DNA of 64,000 bases from Emcibacteraceae bacterium (GTDB taxonomy: Bacteria; Pseudomonadota; Alphaproteobacteria; Sphingomonadales; Emcibacteraceae). The stretch lies in the NCBI GenBank assembly GCA_041396985.1, contig JAWKXO010000004.1, positions 1 to 64,000 on the forward strand, given 5' to 3'. Below, one piece after another: positions 14,452-24,280 of the stretch (position 1 is the stretch's first letter; each line of letters begins with the position of its first letter). The notes under the pieces were generated by a model, which saw only the letters and a list, made by a program, of their open reading frames with translations, was not told the origin of the DNA and searched no databases. The position numbers and the translations under genes were made by a program.

Positions 14452-16863
14452 TTATTCCAGTATTCTGCCCCAGCCGTTTCTTATTTTATATGGCCGACTT
14501 GAGGATAAAAGGTCAAAAAGATTTGTATTATGATCCAGTTTCTGACCACCATTTTTACCCAGCCTTCTGAAATCAAATCTAAATTGTTCACGACTTTGTC
14601 GATACCAGAAGAAATCAAACGGTATCGTCATATAAATTCCTTTATCAAAACTGCCCCGGCCATAATCACTGTAGCTCATATCCGTGAAAGTTGCATAAGC
14701 ACCAATTTTTATTCCATTGCCAAACTGCCGGGAAATATCGATTGTTGTGCCCCAGTCTTTTGCCAGATATCTGCCAAAGCTAACTTTGCTGGTAATATCA
14801 TATTTTTTATTCACATAATAGATGGTTCCGTGGCCAGTAAGGGTTTTATAGTCCCGCATATCCAATAGTTGATCATAACCACGCTGTTTCACATAATTTA
14901 AATCCAGACCGAATGAAAGACTGCCTTCAAATGTCTGATAAAGAATTTCGCCACTGATACCGGAATACATTGCTTCAAGATGCCCTGCGGTCAGTCTTGT
15001 ATAAATATTTCTGACCGGATTTTTAATATATTCAAGGCTTAAACGCTGAATACTCGTTTTTCCCTCCGCTGCATATAAACCGATATCACTTCTGACATGA
15101 GGCACATTGGGGTTATCCGAGACCGGCAGTTGATCAAGATTACCTACGATGTTCTGCTTTGCTTCCGCATAAAACTGTAGATCATCTGTAATATTAACCC
15201 GTCCAAATATTTTTAAATTTAAATCACCTTTAAAATGGTCATCTTTTACTGAGCCAAAATGTGTTTCGATATCCGGTAAAATACCAAAGTCAAAATTCGG
15301 ATAACTATTGTAACGCTCACCACCAAGTGGACCCAAGTCCGGTTCTTCAATCGTTGCATCAGCCAGAATTTCTTCGGGGCTGCTGTTATAATCGGCAATC
15401 TTCTCAAAATCCTTACGCAAAACCGACACTTTTGATACGTTGATCCCCCGCTCCATTGAAATAATATTAAACCGGTCCACATCGTCTGGTGCTTCCACCG
15501 TTAATATTCTGGCAGTGCGACCGACATTAACCGGAATATCGGTAAACGGTGAAATATTTTTAGTTACCCAAACTTCATTCTCACCAACAACCACTTCTTC
15601 AGGCATCAGTTTTCTGTCCGACATTCTGTCCATAATTGAATGCGCAATTCGCTGTCTGTCCGTTTCTGTCACATTGGAAAGCTCGCGACTATAAAAAGCT
15701 GTAGACCTGAAGGCATTCAAGGCCAACTGCCCGTCAGCATTATCCTGCTCCCCTTCCAAAGCATCATCAGGAAAATTGATCCTGACCTTTTCATAATTTT
15801 CAAGCACTGCCCCCAATACCAACTGTCTGTCTTGTGCAGGAAGCTGGTTGGGTGCTACATTAATTTCAATAAGATTATCATTAAGACTAAGCGACGTTAT
15901 GTCAAAGCCCATCTGTTGAAGTCTTTCAAAAATTATATCTTCGTCTGACTTATTTTTATAATCAGTGGCATTAACCGCATTTAATTTAAGTTCGCGTGAC
16001 CTTATTTCATCAACCGGGGGGCCGCTGGCAAAGCCGAGCTTCACTGGCTTATGCAGATTTTGTTTTAGTGTCAGCTGTAAAGCGATCTGATTGCCATGAA
16101 GCAGGCCACCACCAACTTCCATCCATTTATTTACTTTATAATTTAGGCCAAAATTAAAGGCCGTCTTGCTTTCATAGTCTTTAAATATATCAATCTGTGA
16201 GCGATCAACTGTTGAATATTCAAGCTTGGCTGTTAAGCCCTCAATGGGAGTTTTATATTCCAGTCCCCAGAAAAAGGCCATTTTTTCACCGGAATAATAA
16301 TTGCCGAAACGCAGTTTTTCCGATTCCGGATCATTGAAACTGCGCCTGCTGAACCCGTCCCCGAATATGCGCATGATGTTATAAAGACGGTCACGGCCTG
16401 CCAAGTTGCCAAATCCAAACCCAACACTGACATCAAAATTATAGACTTTTTTGCTGGCAACAATATATTCACCACTGAATACGCCGTCCCCGAGCAAATC
16501 CTGAAGCCCTATGGCAATAGATGGTTTATAATTTCCTTCTTCAAGCAATCTGACCTTTATATCCAGCCCTTTATCTATACCATCATTGGGTTTATTATAA
16601 TCAGAAAATCTAAGTGTCGTTTCCAGCCATGGCGTCGCCTGCCACGTGGCATAATAATTCTGGCCGCCATAAATATGGTCAATGCCGACAGCAAGTTCCC
16701 CATCTTCTGAAAAACGGGCATTACGCATTTCCAAAAGACCAACGCCACCGAAAGACCCGAATGATCCACTATCCCGATCAGATACATAAGATAAATCTTG
16801 GGCCTTAACAGTAATGGGAGTAAGCAATAATGTCGGCCAAAGGGCATATTTGAAATATTTCAT
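14452..16863 (-). CDS. YjbH-like outer-membrane exopolysaccharide protein
   Basis: An 803-residue secreted protein with a signal peptide (MKYFKYALWPTLLLTPITVKAQ). The mature start LSYVSDRDSGSFGSFGGVGLLEMRNARF and the following strands (ATWQATPWLETTLRFSDYN, IKVRLLEEGNYKPSIAIGLQDLLGDGVFSGEY) match the YjbH family (DUF940) of outer-membrane barrel proteins needed for EPS production in enterobacteria and vibrios. The C-terminal half again looks like a barrel, FRFDFRRLGKNGGQ being near the end. AAAGG lies nine bases before the ATG. The neighbouring SLBB protein is the usual partner (YjbF/G/H-type or GfcB-D-type groups). Together they suggest a second outer-membrane route besides the XrtA set. Confidence 0.85.
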   Translation of the reverse strand: MKYFKYALWPTLLLTPITVKAQDLSYVSDRDSGSFGSFGGVGLLEMRNARFSEDGELAVGIDHIYGGQNYYATWQATPWLETTLRFSDYNKPNDGIDKGLDIKVRLLEEGNYKPSIAIGLQDLLGDGVFSGEYIVASKKVYNFDVSVGFGFGNLAGRDRLYNIMRIFGDGFSRRSFNDPESEKLRFGNYYSGEKMAFFWGLEYKTPIEGLTAKLEYSTVDRSQIDIFKDYESKTAFNFGLNYKVNKWMEVGGGLLHGNQIALQLTLKQNLHKPVKLGFASGPPVDEIRSRELKLNAVNATDYKNKSDEDIIFERLQQMGFDITSLSLNDNLIEINVAPNQLPAQDRQLVLGAVLENYEKVRINFPDDALEGEQDNADGQLALNAFRSTAFYSRELSNVTETDRQRIAHSIMDRMSDRKLMPEEVVVGENEVWVTKNISPFTDIPVNVGRTARILTVEAPDDVDRFNIISMERGINVSKVSVLRKDFEKIADYNSSPEEILADATIEEPDLGPLGGERYNSYPNFDFGILPDIETHFGSVKDDHFKGDLNLKIFGRVNITDDLQFYAEAKQNIVGNLDQLPVSDNPNVPHVRSDIGLYAAEGKTSIQRLSLEYIKNPVRNIYTRLTAGHLEAMYSGISGEILYQTFEGSLSFGLDLNYVKQRGYDQLLDMRDYKTLTGHGTIYYVNKKYDITSKVSFGRYLAKDWGTTIDISRQFGNGIKIGAYATFTDMSYSDYGRGSFDKGIYMTIPFDFFWYRQSREQFRFDFRRLGKNGGQKLDHNTNLFDLLSSSRPYKIRNGWGRILE

Positions 16864-16914
16864 GTAAATATGCCTTTCAGCCTTTCATTATAGAAATTCT
16901 TTCAAACGTCAGCA

Positions 16915-19026
16915 TTAATTTCTGACAAGAACCGCGATCGATGCTGCTGAAACCGCCAGATTTCTGAATATGTCGCCGATTTCGCGCACCAGAGTCAGGC
17001 TGTCATACGGGCTGAGGTCTGTAGGCACCACAATGGCCGAACCCGGCGGAATACTTAGGTTCCTGTCCCCGCCCCATGACGCCAGGCTGATTGGTTTGGC
17101 AACTCCATTAGGATAAACAACAAACACCCGATCTTCGTCAGCAGCACGGGTAAACCCGCCCACTTCCTCAAGATAGCTGCTGACGCCTTTTCCAGGAACA
17201 AACTGAAGCGCACTTGGATTTAACACATCACCGACGGTAACAATGAAATTCGGTCTTTTGGGCATAAACAGACTGTCACCTGCTTCAAGGACGATATCCT
17301 TGCTTGGATCAAGCCCCAGGACAACCGGGTCAGCCTCAATAACAACGCGTCCCAAAAATTGCTGATCAGCCATACCGTTAATCATCCGTTGCAGGGCAAT
17401 GGCGCCATTTGGATCAACATTCTTTTTCACGGAAGCGGAAACCATCGCCGACTGTAATCTCTGGGCCGTCTGCTGCATCTGCTGACGCTGCATGGTTTTC
17501 ACCCGGTCTCTGGTAAAAATGGCGCCGTAGGGATAGGCCTGATCAGTAATGCCACCGGCTCTGGCAATAAGTGATGAAAGCTTCTCCCCTTTGCGGATGG
17601 TATAAACGCCGGGTTCAACAAATTCGCCGGAAAGAAGCACCGCCCCAGATTCAAAATTGGTATAAACACTGCTTACCCGCACACCACCACCAGGATTAAC
17701 GGTCACTTTGTTAAGATTGGAAACTGAACTATCGATATATTCCCAGTTCATCACAAGGTTGCCGTCTTTTGCCTGCTCGCGGTAGCTGGTAATTTCAATT
17801 CTGTTCATGTTGGCATCATTTGACGTGCCGCCGGCAACAGACAACAGGAGATCAACCGACGTTTCAGTGGTAATCGGAAACACGCCTGGCAATCTAACCG
17901 CACCATCAACAGAGATAATATGTTCCAGAGTAAAGGAAAGAAGGTTACTCACATCCTGATAAATCCTTGGGCAATTGGAATAATCAACAACTTCCTCTTC
18001 CCCTTCCATATCTTCATCGGCTCTTTTATTCAATTCCCTTACCGCCTGATCGGTCGGAACGGCATTTAAGGCGAGCAAAGATTGGCGGCGCTGTTCATTG
18101 AGCAGCGCCAATTCACTATCATCAAGTGTTAATTCCCTGTCTTTATCCTGTTCCTGGGTGCTTTCACGGCGTACGAAAACAGCACGGATAGCGGTTGCAA
18201 AGCGGTCTGACTGTGTATCGGCGATAATACTGGCAAGATTTTTTACAGGTTCACAATATTTCTTGTTAATATTACCGTTGGGCAACAGTTCTTCTTCCAG
18301 ATATTCACTGGTAAAAACCGCCTGACGGATTGCATCGGATCTTAAAAATTCAATATCATCACTGCCATAAATGATGACTTTATCTTCATCAATTAAACTA
18401 ACATTTTCATTTCCATAAAGAACTTTCTGTGGATTAAAGGGGATCAAAGTTCTCGTTCTGGTCAAAGGATCTGTGCGTTCAATAACGCCGAAAAGCAAAT
18501 ATGGGTTATCGGTCAGATTTTTAACCGATCCAATCAGATCTTTAACCGTAGAATATGTACTTACCGACCGAACACCCGGGGTTGTCACATGCCCGGTCAA
18601 TGTAACCTTGCCAACTTCAGAATTTTCAAGCAGGTTTACAACGACAATTTCACCGCCAGCGATATCGGATCTCATATCCAGTTTTTCGAAATTGGAACGG
18701 CCATCATTATCAAAGCGCATATGGGTTATGGCATTTCCCCGCGATCTAATGGTTCCACCGGCAAGTGAAAGGGCTTCTTGGGCAGAAATTTTTGACTGTC
18801 CGCCCGGTGCTTCATAAATTCCGGGCCTGATAACATTACCGTATATGGCCACTGTTGCGCCAATGGTCGGAACTATCAACCGGTCGCCATCCTGCAAATT
18901 GATCAGTTCTCCGCTGGATCCTTCAATAACATCATATAAGTCTACGGGAATTTTCTGATCCCCTCTTTGTAGAATTATATTTCTGAGAGAGCCGGTTTTT
19001 TTAACACCACCTACATGTAACAGCAC
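16915..19026 (-). pseudogene. SLBB polysaccharide export protein, 3' part after frameshift
   Basis: An open frame of 703 codons whose first usable start is a GTG inside the domain (VLLHVGGVKKTGSLRNI), with no ribosome binding site. It continues the protein begun at 19709: one base is missing near 19045, and reading back one base joins SLS to NPIEVLLHVGGVKKTG. It contains several SLBB modules (GATVAIYGNVIRPGIYEAPGG, GKVTLTGHVTTPGVRSVSTYSTV, VDGAVRLPGVFPI, VLLSGEFVEPGVYTIRKGEKL, FIVTVGDVLNPSALQFVPG) and a hydrophobic C-terminus ending in LVRN. The full gene would be a periplasmic/outer-membrane export protein of about 930 residues. It may be a true pseudogene, a programmed -1 frameshift, or a sequencing error. 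Confidence 0.75.
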
Positions 19027-19709
19027 TTCAATCGGGTTGACAGACTCGTGGTATTGACAATTGAGGGATTTTCTACTTCGCCCGCAACAAGAACCGAAAT
19101 CTGACGCAGTGTTGCAACAGAAATATAGGCCTCGGTTCCGATCATACTTTCAGAAACCTGAGCTTCTAATGAATCCTTAACCTCACCCAGCGTTAAGCCG
19201 GAAACATTCATCGGATTGAGTGACGGGATAATAAGACGGCCTTCCCGGTCAATCTTTACAGAAATAACTTCTTCTCTCGAACCTTTAAAATTGACAATCA
19301 GATCATCGCCCACGCCCAGCTTATAACTGTCCGGAACAGTACCGGTCATGATCTGGTTCATCATCGGCAGTCTGTCAAATATAGTATATCCAAACTGTGT
19401 CAGTTCTTTATTGTCTTGTTCTTCAATATCCCCCAGACGCTCATTATAATCTTTTTCAATGATCGACGGACCCGCATTTTTCCTTCTTTCAAGCTGTTCA
19501 TTAAGTTTATCTACATAGTCCTGTTGACGGGTCTGATCCAGCGGGGATCGAACAGTGGTTGCATCAGTGGTAGAGCCCGTTTGCCGTTTGATCTGATCAA
19601 ATATAGACTGTTCCAGTCCTGACTGCGCAAATGCAGAACACATACCTGCAATTTGCACAACAAGGAAAAATGACAGTATTTTAAGGACGCTATTTTTTCT
19701 TCTGACCAT
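19011..19709 (-). pseudogene. SLBB polysaccharide export protein, 5' part before frameshift
   Basis: A 232-codon open frame: signal peptide (VLKILSFFLVVQIAGMCSAFAQ), a polar linker with NERLGDIEEQDNKELTQFGYTIFDR, then the Poly_export domain YKLGVGDDLIVNFKGSREEVISVKIDREGRLIIPSLNPMNV and the start of an SLBB domain (ISVLVAGEVENPSIVNTTSLS). After SLS the frame runs into RLKCCYM and a stop, while the -1 frame gives NPIEVLLHVGGVKKTG, the expected SLBB continuation. The two parts overlap at 19011-19026. It lies upstream of yjbH-like on the same strand, and a TTAACCAT box lies at 19749. Confidence 0.75.
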
Positions 19710-19748
19710 TCTCTTCGAAACCCTGACTATAAATCCTAAACATAAATA

Positions 19749-19756
19749 TTAACCAT
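19749..19756 (+). promoter_or_regulatory. CtrA-type half-site upstream of the SLBB export gene
   Basis: One TTAACCAT octamer 40 bases before the ATG of the export gene (read from the other strand). It is the sixth copy of this octamer in EPS-locus non-coding DNA. A single half-site is weak evidence. Confidence 0.35.
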
Positions 19757-19855
19757 ATACTTTAAGCATAATGGCGAATTTAGCATAAAGGCAAAGAAGC
19801 GCAAGTATTACATTTCTGTATCATTTGACTTCAGGATCCAATCCTATAGAAACCT

Positions 19856-20707
19856 TTATATTATTTTTGTTTCCCTAACCCACCAGCTTTTATTAAATTC
19901 CCTTATTTTTAAGGCTGCTGCGGCACAGTCCTCTTTTGTGCGGTAAAGCGAAAAACAGGTAGCTCCGCTTCCCGACATTCGACTGATTAATGCCCCTTCT
20001 GTTTTATTGAGTGCTTTTAAAATGTCCTCAATCTCACTTTCAAGAGCGCAAGCCGCCTGCTCCAGCGAATTTGTGCTGTCTTTTAGGATATTCAGCATTA
20101 ACTGAATATGAACCGGACCTTTAGCGATTTCTCTTTCACTTTCAAAATCCTGACCCGAATTGGCATAGGCTTTAAAGACATCTGCAGTACTGACCGATTT
20201 TAAGGGATTAACAAGCAACATATATATGTCATCCGCTATTGTAATTGGCTTAATTCTCTCACCAATACCACACATCTGCGCTGACTGGCTGTAGAGACAA
20301 ACAGGAACATCCGCGCCAATTTCAAGGGCTAATGCCATTATTCTTGTTTGGCTGATTTCCGGCTTATATAAATCCATTAATAATCTGATGGCGGCAGCTG
20401 CGTCAGCAGACCCACCACCAATTCCGGAAGAGACCGGTAGATTTTTTATGAGCTTAAAATTCACATTTGGTGAAATGGCCGTTTCTTTAAAGAATAGCTG
20501 TGCGGCTTTTATGATAAGATTATCAGGCCCATAGTCCAGTCCATCAGAAAAAGGCCCGCTAATTTCGAGAGTTAGCCCCCTTCCAGTCTCAACTGTCAGT
20601 ATATCTCCGTAGTCAGCAAAAACAACAATACTGTCAAGCAGGTGATAACCGTCATCACGACGGCCCGTTATCCGCAAATCAAGATTAATTTTAGCCGCTG
20701 CAAGCAC
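19856..20707 (-). CDS. ispE: 4-diphosphocytidyl-2-C-methyl-D-erythritol kinase
   Basis: GHMP-family kinase of 283 residues in the MEP isoprenoid pathway; it phosphorylates the 2-hydroxyl of CDP-methylerythritol using ATP. N-terminal AAAKINLDLRITGRRDDGYHLLDSIV is diagnostic; the ATP-binding GHMP motif is LPVSSGIGGGSADAAAAIRLL (about 90-110); MSGSGATCFSLY is the C-terminal motif. The start is a GTG with AAAGG seven bases upstream. It follows the TPR gene by 21 bases on the same strand, probably in one operon. Confidence 0.94.
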   Translation of the reverse strand: MLAAAKINLDLRITGRRDDGYHLLDSIVVFADYGDILTVETGRGLTLEISGPFSDGLDYGPDNLIIKAAQLFFKETAISPNVNFKLIKNLPVSSGIGGGSADAAAAIRLLMDLYKPEISQTRIMALALEIGADVPVCLYSQSAQMCGIGERIKPITIADDIYMLLVNPLKSVSTADVFKAYANSGQDFESEREIAKGPVHIQLMLNILKDSTNSLEQAACALESEIEDILKALNKTEGALISRMSGSGATCFSLYRTKEDCAAAALKIREFNKSWWVRETKII

Positions 20708-20728
20708 ATTTTGCCTTTAACTATAAGA

Positions 20729-22432
20729 TTATTTTTTCTGATAACCGTTTTTAATTTTGTCTTTTATACCGTCAATTTTATCTTCATCCGGTTTTAAAGA
20801 CAGGGCATGACGCCATTGAAAGCGCGCTTCATTTTTCCGCCCGACCACCCAATATATATCGCCCAGATGGTCATTTATGGCCCAATCCTGCGTTTGAAGC
20901 TGTGCTGCCCGCTCTAACACCGGAACCGCTTCTTCAACATCGCCCATTTTAAAAAGCGCCCAGCCAAGGCTGTCAACGATATATCCATCATTGGGTCTAA
21001 GCTCAACTGCACGTTCAAGCATGGCTTTTGCTTCTTCATAATTTTTGCCGCGATCAACCCACGAATAGGCCAGATAATTCATCACCATCGGTTGTTCGGG
21101 TCTGATTTCCAGGGCTTTCTTGAAATCCCCTTCCGCTTCGTCCCAGCGTTTAAGCTGATCCAGCACTATGCCGCGCGTATAATAAAGGATCCAGTCCCTT
21201 TCCGTTTCCTTATCCACTGTCGCAACAACCTTGTCATAGACACCGATTGCGTCCTGATACTGCTCGTGGGTACGGTAAAATTCAGCCAGGGCATTAAGCA
21301 CTTCCCGATTATCAGGATACTGTTTTTCCAACGCCTTAAATGCTTCAAGAGCCTTATCAGAAAGAGCCATCTCGTTATAAAGCCATGCTTTTTGCAGGTT
21401 CGTCTGGAAATAAAGCGGACTGTCGCTGCTGATGCGGTTTAACTGCTTCTCCGCCCCTTCAAAAAACTTGTCATCTTCGAAAATCTGAGCCTGAAGGAAA
21501 TTGGCCAGCGGAAAATCCGGTTTAAAATAGAGAGCATATTGCAGATAATTTGTGGCGACCCGCCTGACATTATCCTGCATCAAAATGGTGGCGACTGAAT
21601 AAAAAAGCTCCGCATAGCCATCATTTACGTCACTGATAAATGGCGCCAGCTTCCCGCCTTTTTCAATTTCATCAAGGGCCGCTTTTATTTGCACATTTGT
21701 CGGCGCTTCATCTAGATACCCCTGCAACACATCAACGGCCTGATTTTTATCGCCCATACGGGCAAGAATTTTTCCGTAAGCTTCGATTGCCCGGAGGCTC
21801 GGTGAGCCACCCTCATTCAGTGATTTTGAATAATACAGCTTAGCCTGTTCAATATCTCCCAGATATTCATACATCAGGCCTGCCTGAAAATAATTGAAGA
21901 AATTAAAACTGGATGCTTCATCAAATGTCGCAACAATGCCATCCAGTGACTGTCTGTCTTTCTGACCCGCATAAATCCAGCCTTTGAAAATCGGCTTGAT
22001 CAGGTTCAAAATGCCACTATTCGAAATGGTATCAACATCCTCAAGGGCTTTTGCATACGACTTCTGCTTTACATCGTTAAAAAACAGAATAAGTTCGGAA
22101 AGATCACTTTTCTGGTCAAGGCCCTCAAGTTTTCTGGCAATTTTTATGGCATCTTCAAAGCGGCCGTCCGTCACCAGAATACCTAAGGTAAACTGATTAA
22201 GCGACACATTATCAGGATCATATTCAAGCGCTTTCAGGTAATTTTCGGCGGCGACATCATACTGATTGTTTGAAAGGGCGTGTCTTCCGGCAAGATATTC
22301 ACCAAAGGGCAGCTCTTCTTTGTCCTCCGAAACCGCCTGACCGGACGCCGAGACAAAAAAAGAGACAACGACCGATGCCATTAACACCACCAACGTCATC
22401 ACGGTGAACAGTCTGCTCAATATATAATTCAT
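20729..22432 (-). CDS. Secreted/anchored tetratricopeptide-repeat protein
   Basis: A 567-residue protein with an N-terminal hydrophobic signal or anchor (FTVMTLVVLMASVVVSFFVSASG) and roughly ten TPR units through the rest. Clear repeats are QYDVAAENYLKALEYDPDNVSLNQFTLG (about 55-85), QYQDAIGVYDKVV, RWDEAEGDFKKALEIRPEQPMVMNYLAYSW, NYEEAKAMLERAVELRPNDGYIVDSLGWALFKMGDVEEAVPVLERAAQLQ. Proteins of this kind are common in alphaproteobacteria next to ispE; the role is probably scaffolding in the periplasm. No catalytic domain is visible. Confidence 0.85.
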   Translation of the reverse strand: MNYILSRLFTVMTLVVLMASVVVSFFVSASGQAVSEDKEELPFGEYLAGRHALSNNQYDVAAENYLKALEYDPDNVSLNQFTLGILVTDGRFEDAIKIARKLEGLDQKSDLSELILFFNDVKQKSYAKALEDVDTISNSGILNLIKPIFKGWIYAGQKDRQSLDGIVATFDEASSFNFFNYFQAGLMYEYLGDIEQAKLYYSKSLNEGGSPSLRAIEAYGKILARMGDKNQAVDVLQGYLDEAPTNVQIKAALDEIEKGGKLAPFISDVNDGYAELFYSVATILMQDNVRRVATNYLQYALYFKPDFPLANFLQAQIFEDDKFFEGAEKQLNRISSDSPLYFQTNLQKAWLYNEMALSDKALEAFKALEKQYPDNREVLNALAEFYRTHEQYQDAIGVYDKVVATVDKETERDWILYYTRGIVLDQLKRWDEAEGDFKKALEIRPEQPMVMNYLAYSWVDRGKNYEEAKAMLERAVELRPNDGYIVDSLGWALFKMGDVEEAVPVLERAAQLQTQDWAINDHLGDIYWVVGRKNEARFQWRHALSLKPDEDKIDGIKDKIKNGYQKK

Positions 22433-22495
22433 TCTTTAAATTGCCTTTTACCTGATATTTTTTTCTAACATACACATGATTATACTAATAAAATA

Positions 22496-24145
22496 TTACA
22501 TATTCGGATAGTTAGGCCCGCCGCCGCCTTCCGGTGTCACCCAATTTATATTCTGGTTTGGATCCTTGATATCACAGGTTTTGCAGTGAACACAGTTTTG
22601 TGCATTAATCTGTAGTCGCGGTTTTTCGCCGTCCATCAGAAATTCATAGACCCCTGCCGGGCAGAACCGTGCTTCCGGCCCGTCATATATTTCATAATTA
22701 ACAGCGACCGGCACATTTTCATCTTTTAATTTTAAATGGCAGGGCTGATCCTCGGCATGGTTGGTATTGGACAGAAATACCGAGGAAAGTTTATCAAACG
22801 TCACAACCCCATCCGGTTTTGGATAATTAATTTTTTCGCATTCCGCCGCGGGTTTAAGGCATTCATTGTCGCGGTCATGGGAAAAAGTCCAGGGCAGCAA
22901 AAACCCAAGACCAATATTATTCATCCACATATCAAAGCCACCATATAGCGTCCCCCAAAACGCCCCAAACCTATGGATAGCAGGTTTGGCATTACGGACC
23001 CTTTTAAGGTCCTTATAAATCCAGCTGTCCTTAAAGGCCTGCTCATAGCCGTCGAGCGCCCCTGAAGCACCATTTTCAAAGGCTTTGAAGGCTTCCTCCG
23101 CTGCCAGCATTCCGCTTTTCATGGCATTATGGGTCCCTTTAATGCGCGGCACGTTAACAAACCCGGCAGAACAGCCAATGAGCGCACCGCCCGGAAAGCT
23201 AAGCTTCGGCACCGATTGTAGCCCGCCTTCATTAATGGCGCGCGCGCCGTAGGAAATCCGCTTTGCCCCATCAAACAAACCTTCAAACAACGAGTGGGTT
23301 TTATAACGCTGCATTTCATCAAACGGCGATAAATAAGGATTAGCATAATCAAGACCGACCACAAATCCGATCGCCACCTGATTATTGTCCAGATGATAAC
23401 AGAAACCACCGCCAACTGTATCATTTGACAGCGGCCAGCCCTGGGTATGGATGACTGTTCCCTCTTTATGCTTTTCACTTTTAACTTCCCAGAGTTCCTT
23501 GATGCCGATGCCGTATGTCTGCGGTTCCCTGTCTTTTCTTAAATCAAATTTTTCAATCACCTGTTTGCTGAGTGATCCGCGCGCCCCTTCGGCGAAGAAT
23601 GTATATTTCGCATGAAGTTCCATACCCGGCATATAGCTGTCCTTATGGCTACCGTCTGCCGCCACACCCATATCACCGGTGGCCACCCCTTTAACCGAGC
23701 CGTCATCATGATAAAGAACTTCCGCAGCCGCAAAACCCGGAAAAATTTCAATCCCCATATTTTCGGCCTGTCCGGCGAGCCAGCGGCTTAAATTGCCAAG
23801 ACTGACAATATAATTTCCCTTATTGCTCAGCAGCGGCGGCATTAAAAAATGGGGAAGTGACGTTTTGCCCTTTTCGCTTAGCATATAATGCTTGTTCTCA
23901 GTCACCTCAACCGTGACGGGGGCATCCATATTCCGCCAGTCAGGAAACAGTTCATTAAGGGCAATAGGGTCAATCACCGCACCGGAAAGGATATGGGCGC
24001 CAATTTCCGATCCTTTTTCAAGAACACAAACGCTATAATCCTTCCCCGCCTGATCAGCCAGTTGCTTGAAACGGATTGCACTGCTTAGTCCGGCGGGACC
24101 ACCACCGACAATCACAATATCATATTCCATAAACTCGCGTTCCAT
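22496..24145 (-). CDS. Electron transfer flavoprotein-ubiquinone oxidoreductase
   Basis: A 549-residue membrane-associated FAD/4Fe-4S enzyme that passes electrons from ETF (fatty-acid and amino-acid dehydrogenases) to ubiquinone. The FAD motif DIVIVGGGPAGLSSAI is at the N-terminus; HILSGAVIDPIALNELFPDW and FAEGARGSLSKQ follow; the C-terminal cluster ligands are CPAGVYEF and CVHCKTCDIKDPNQNINW, as in ETF-QO of mitochondria and proteobacteria. The ATG at 24145 is preferred because GGAGCGGGG lies a few bases upstream; the reading frame runs to 24205 but that extension is not conserved in character. Confidence 0.94.
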   Translation of the reverse strand: MEREFMEYDIVIVGGGPAGLSSAIRFKQLADQAGKDYSVCVLEKGSEIGAHILSGAVIDPIALNELFPDWRNMDAPVTVEVTENKHYMLSEKGKTSLPHFLMPPLLSNKGNYIVSLGNLSRWLAGQAENMGIEIFPGFAAAEVLYHDDGSVKGVATGDMGVAADGSHKDSYMPGMELHAKYTFFAEGARGSLSKQVIEKFDLRKDREPQTYGIGIKELWEVKSEKHKEGTVIHTQGWPLSNDTVGGGFCYHLDNNQVAIGFVVGLDYANPYLSPFDEMQRYKTHSLFEGLFDGAKRISYGARAINEGGLQSVPKLSFPGGALIGCSAGFVNVPRIKGTHNAMKSGMLAAEEAFKAFENGASGALDGYEQAFKDSWIYKDLKRVRNAKPAIHRFGAFWGTLYGGFDMWMNNIGLGFLLPWTFSHDRDNECLKPAAECEKINYPKPDGVVTFDKLSSVFLSNTNHAEDQPCHLKLKDENVPVAVNYEIYDGPEARFCPAGVYEFLMDGEKPRLQINAQNCVHCKTCDIKDPNQNINWVTPEGGGGPNYPNM

Positions 24146-24280
24146 AATGCCCCGCTCCTTTCGGTTCTTTATCAAGCAATACCCGTAAAACCATTGTGTC
24201 GTCAATGAAACTAATCGTTTATTTCACCTGAAAACTATATTAAATATGTCAGAACACTATTAAAAATTAGAGGCAAAATT

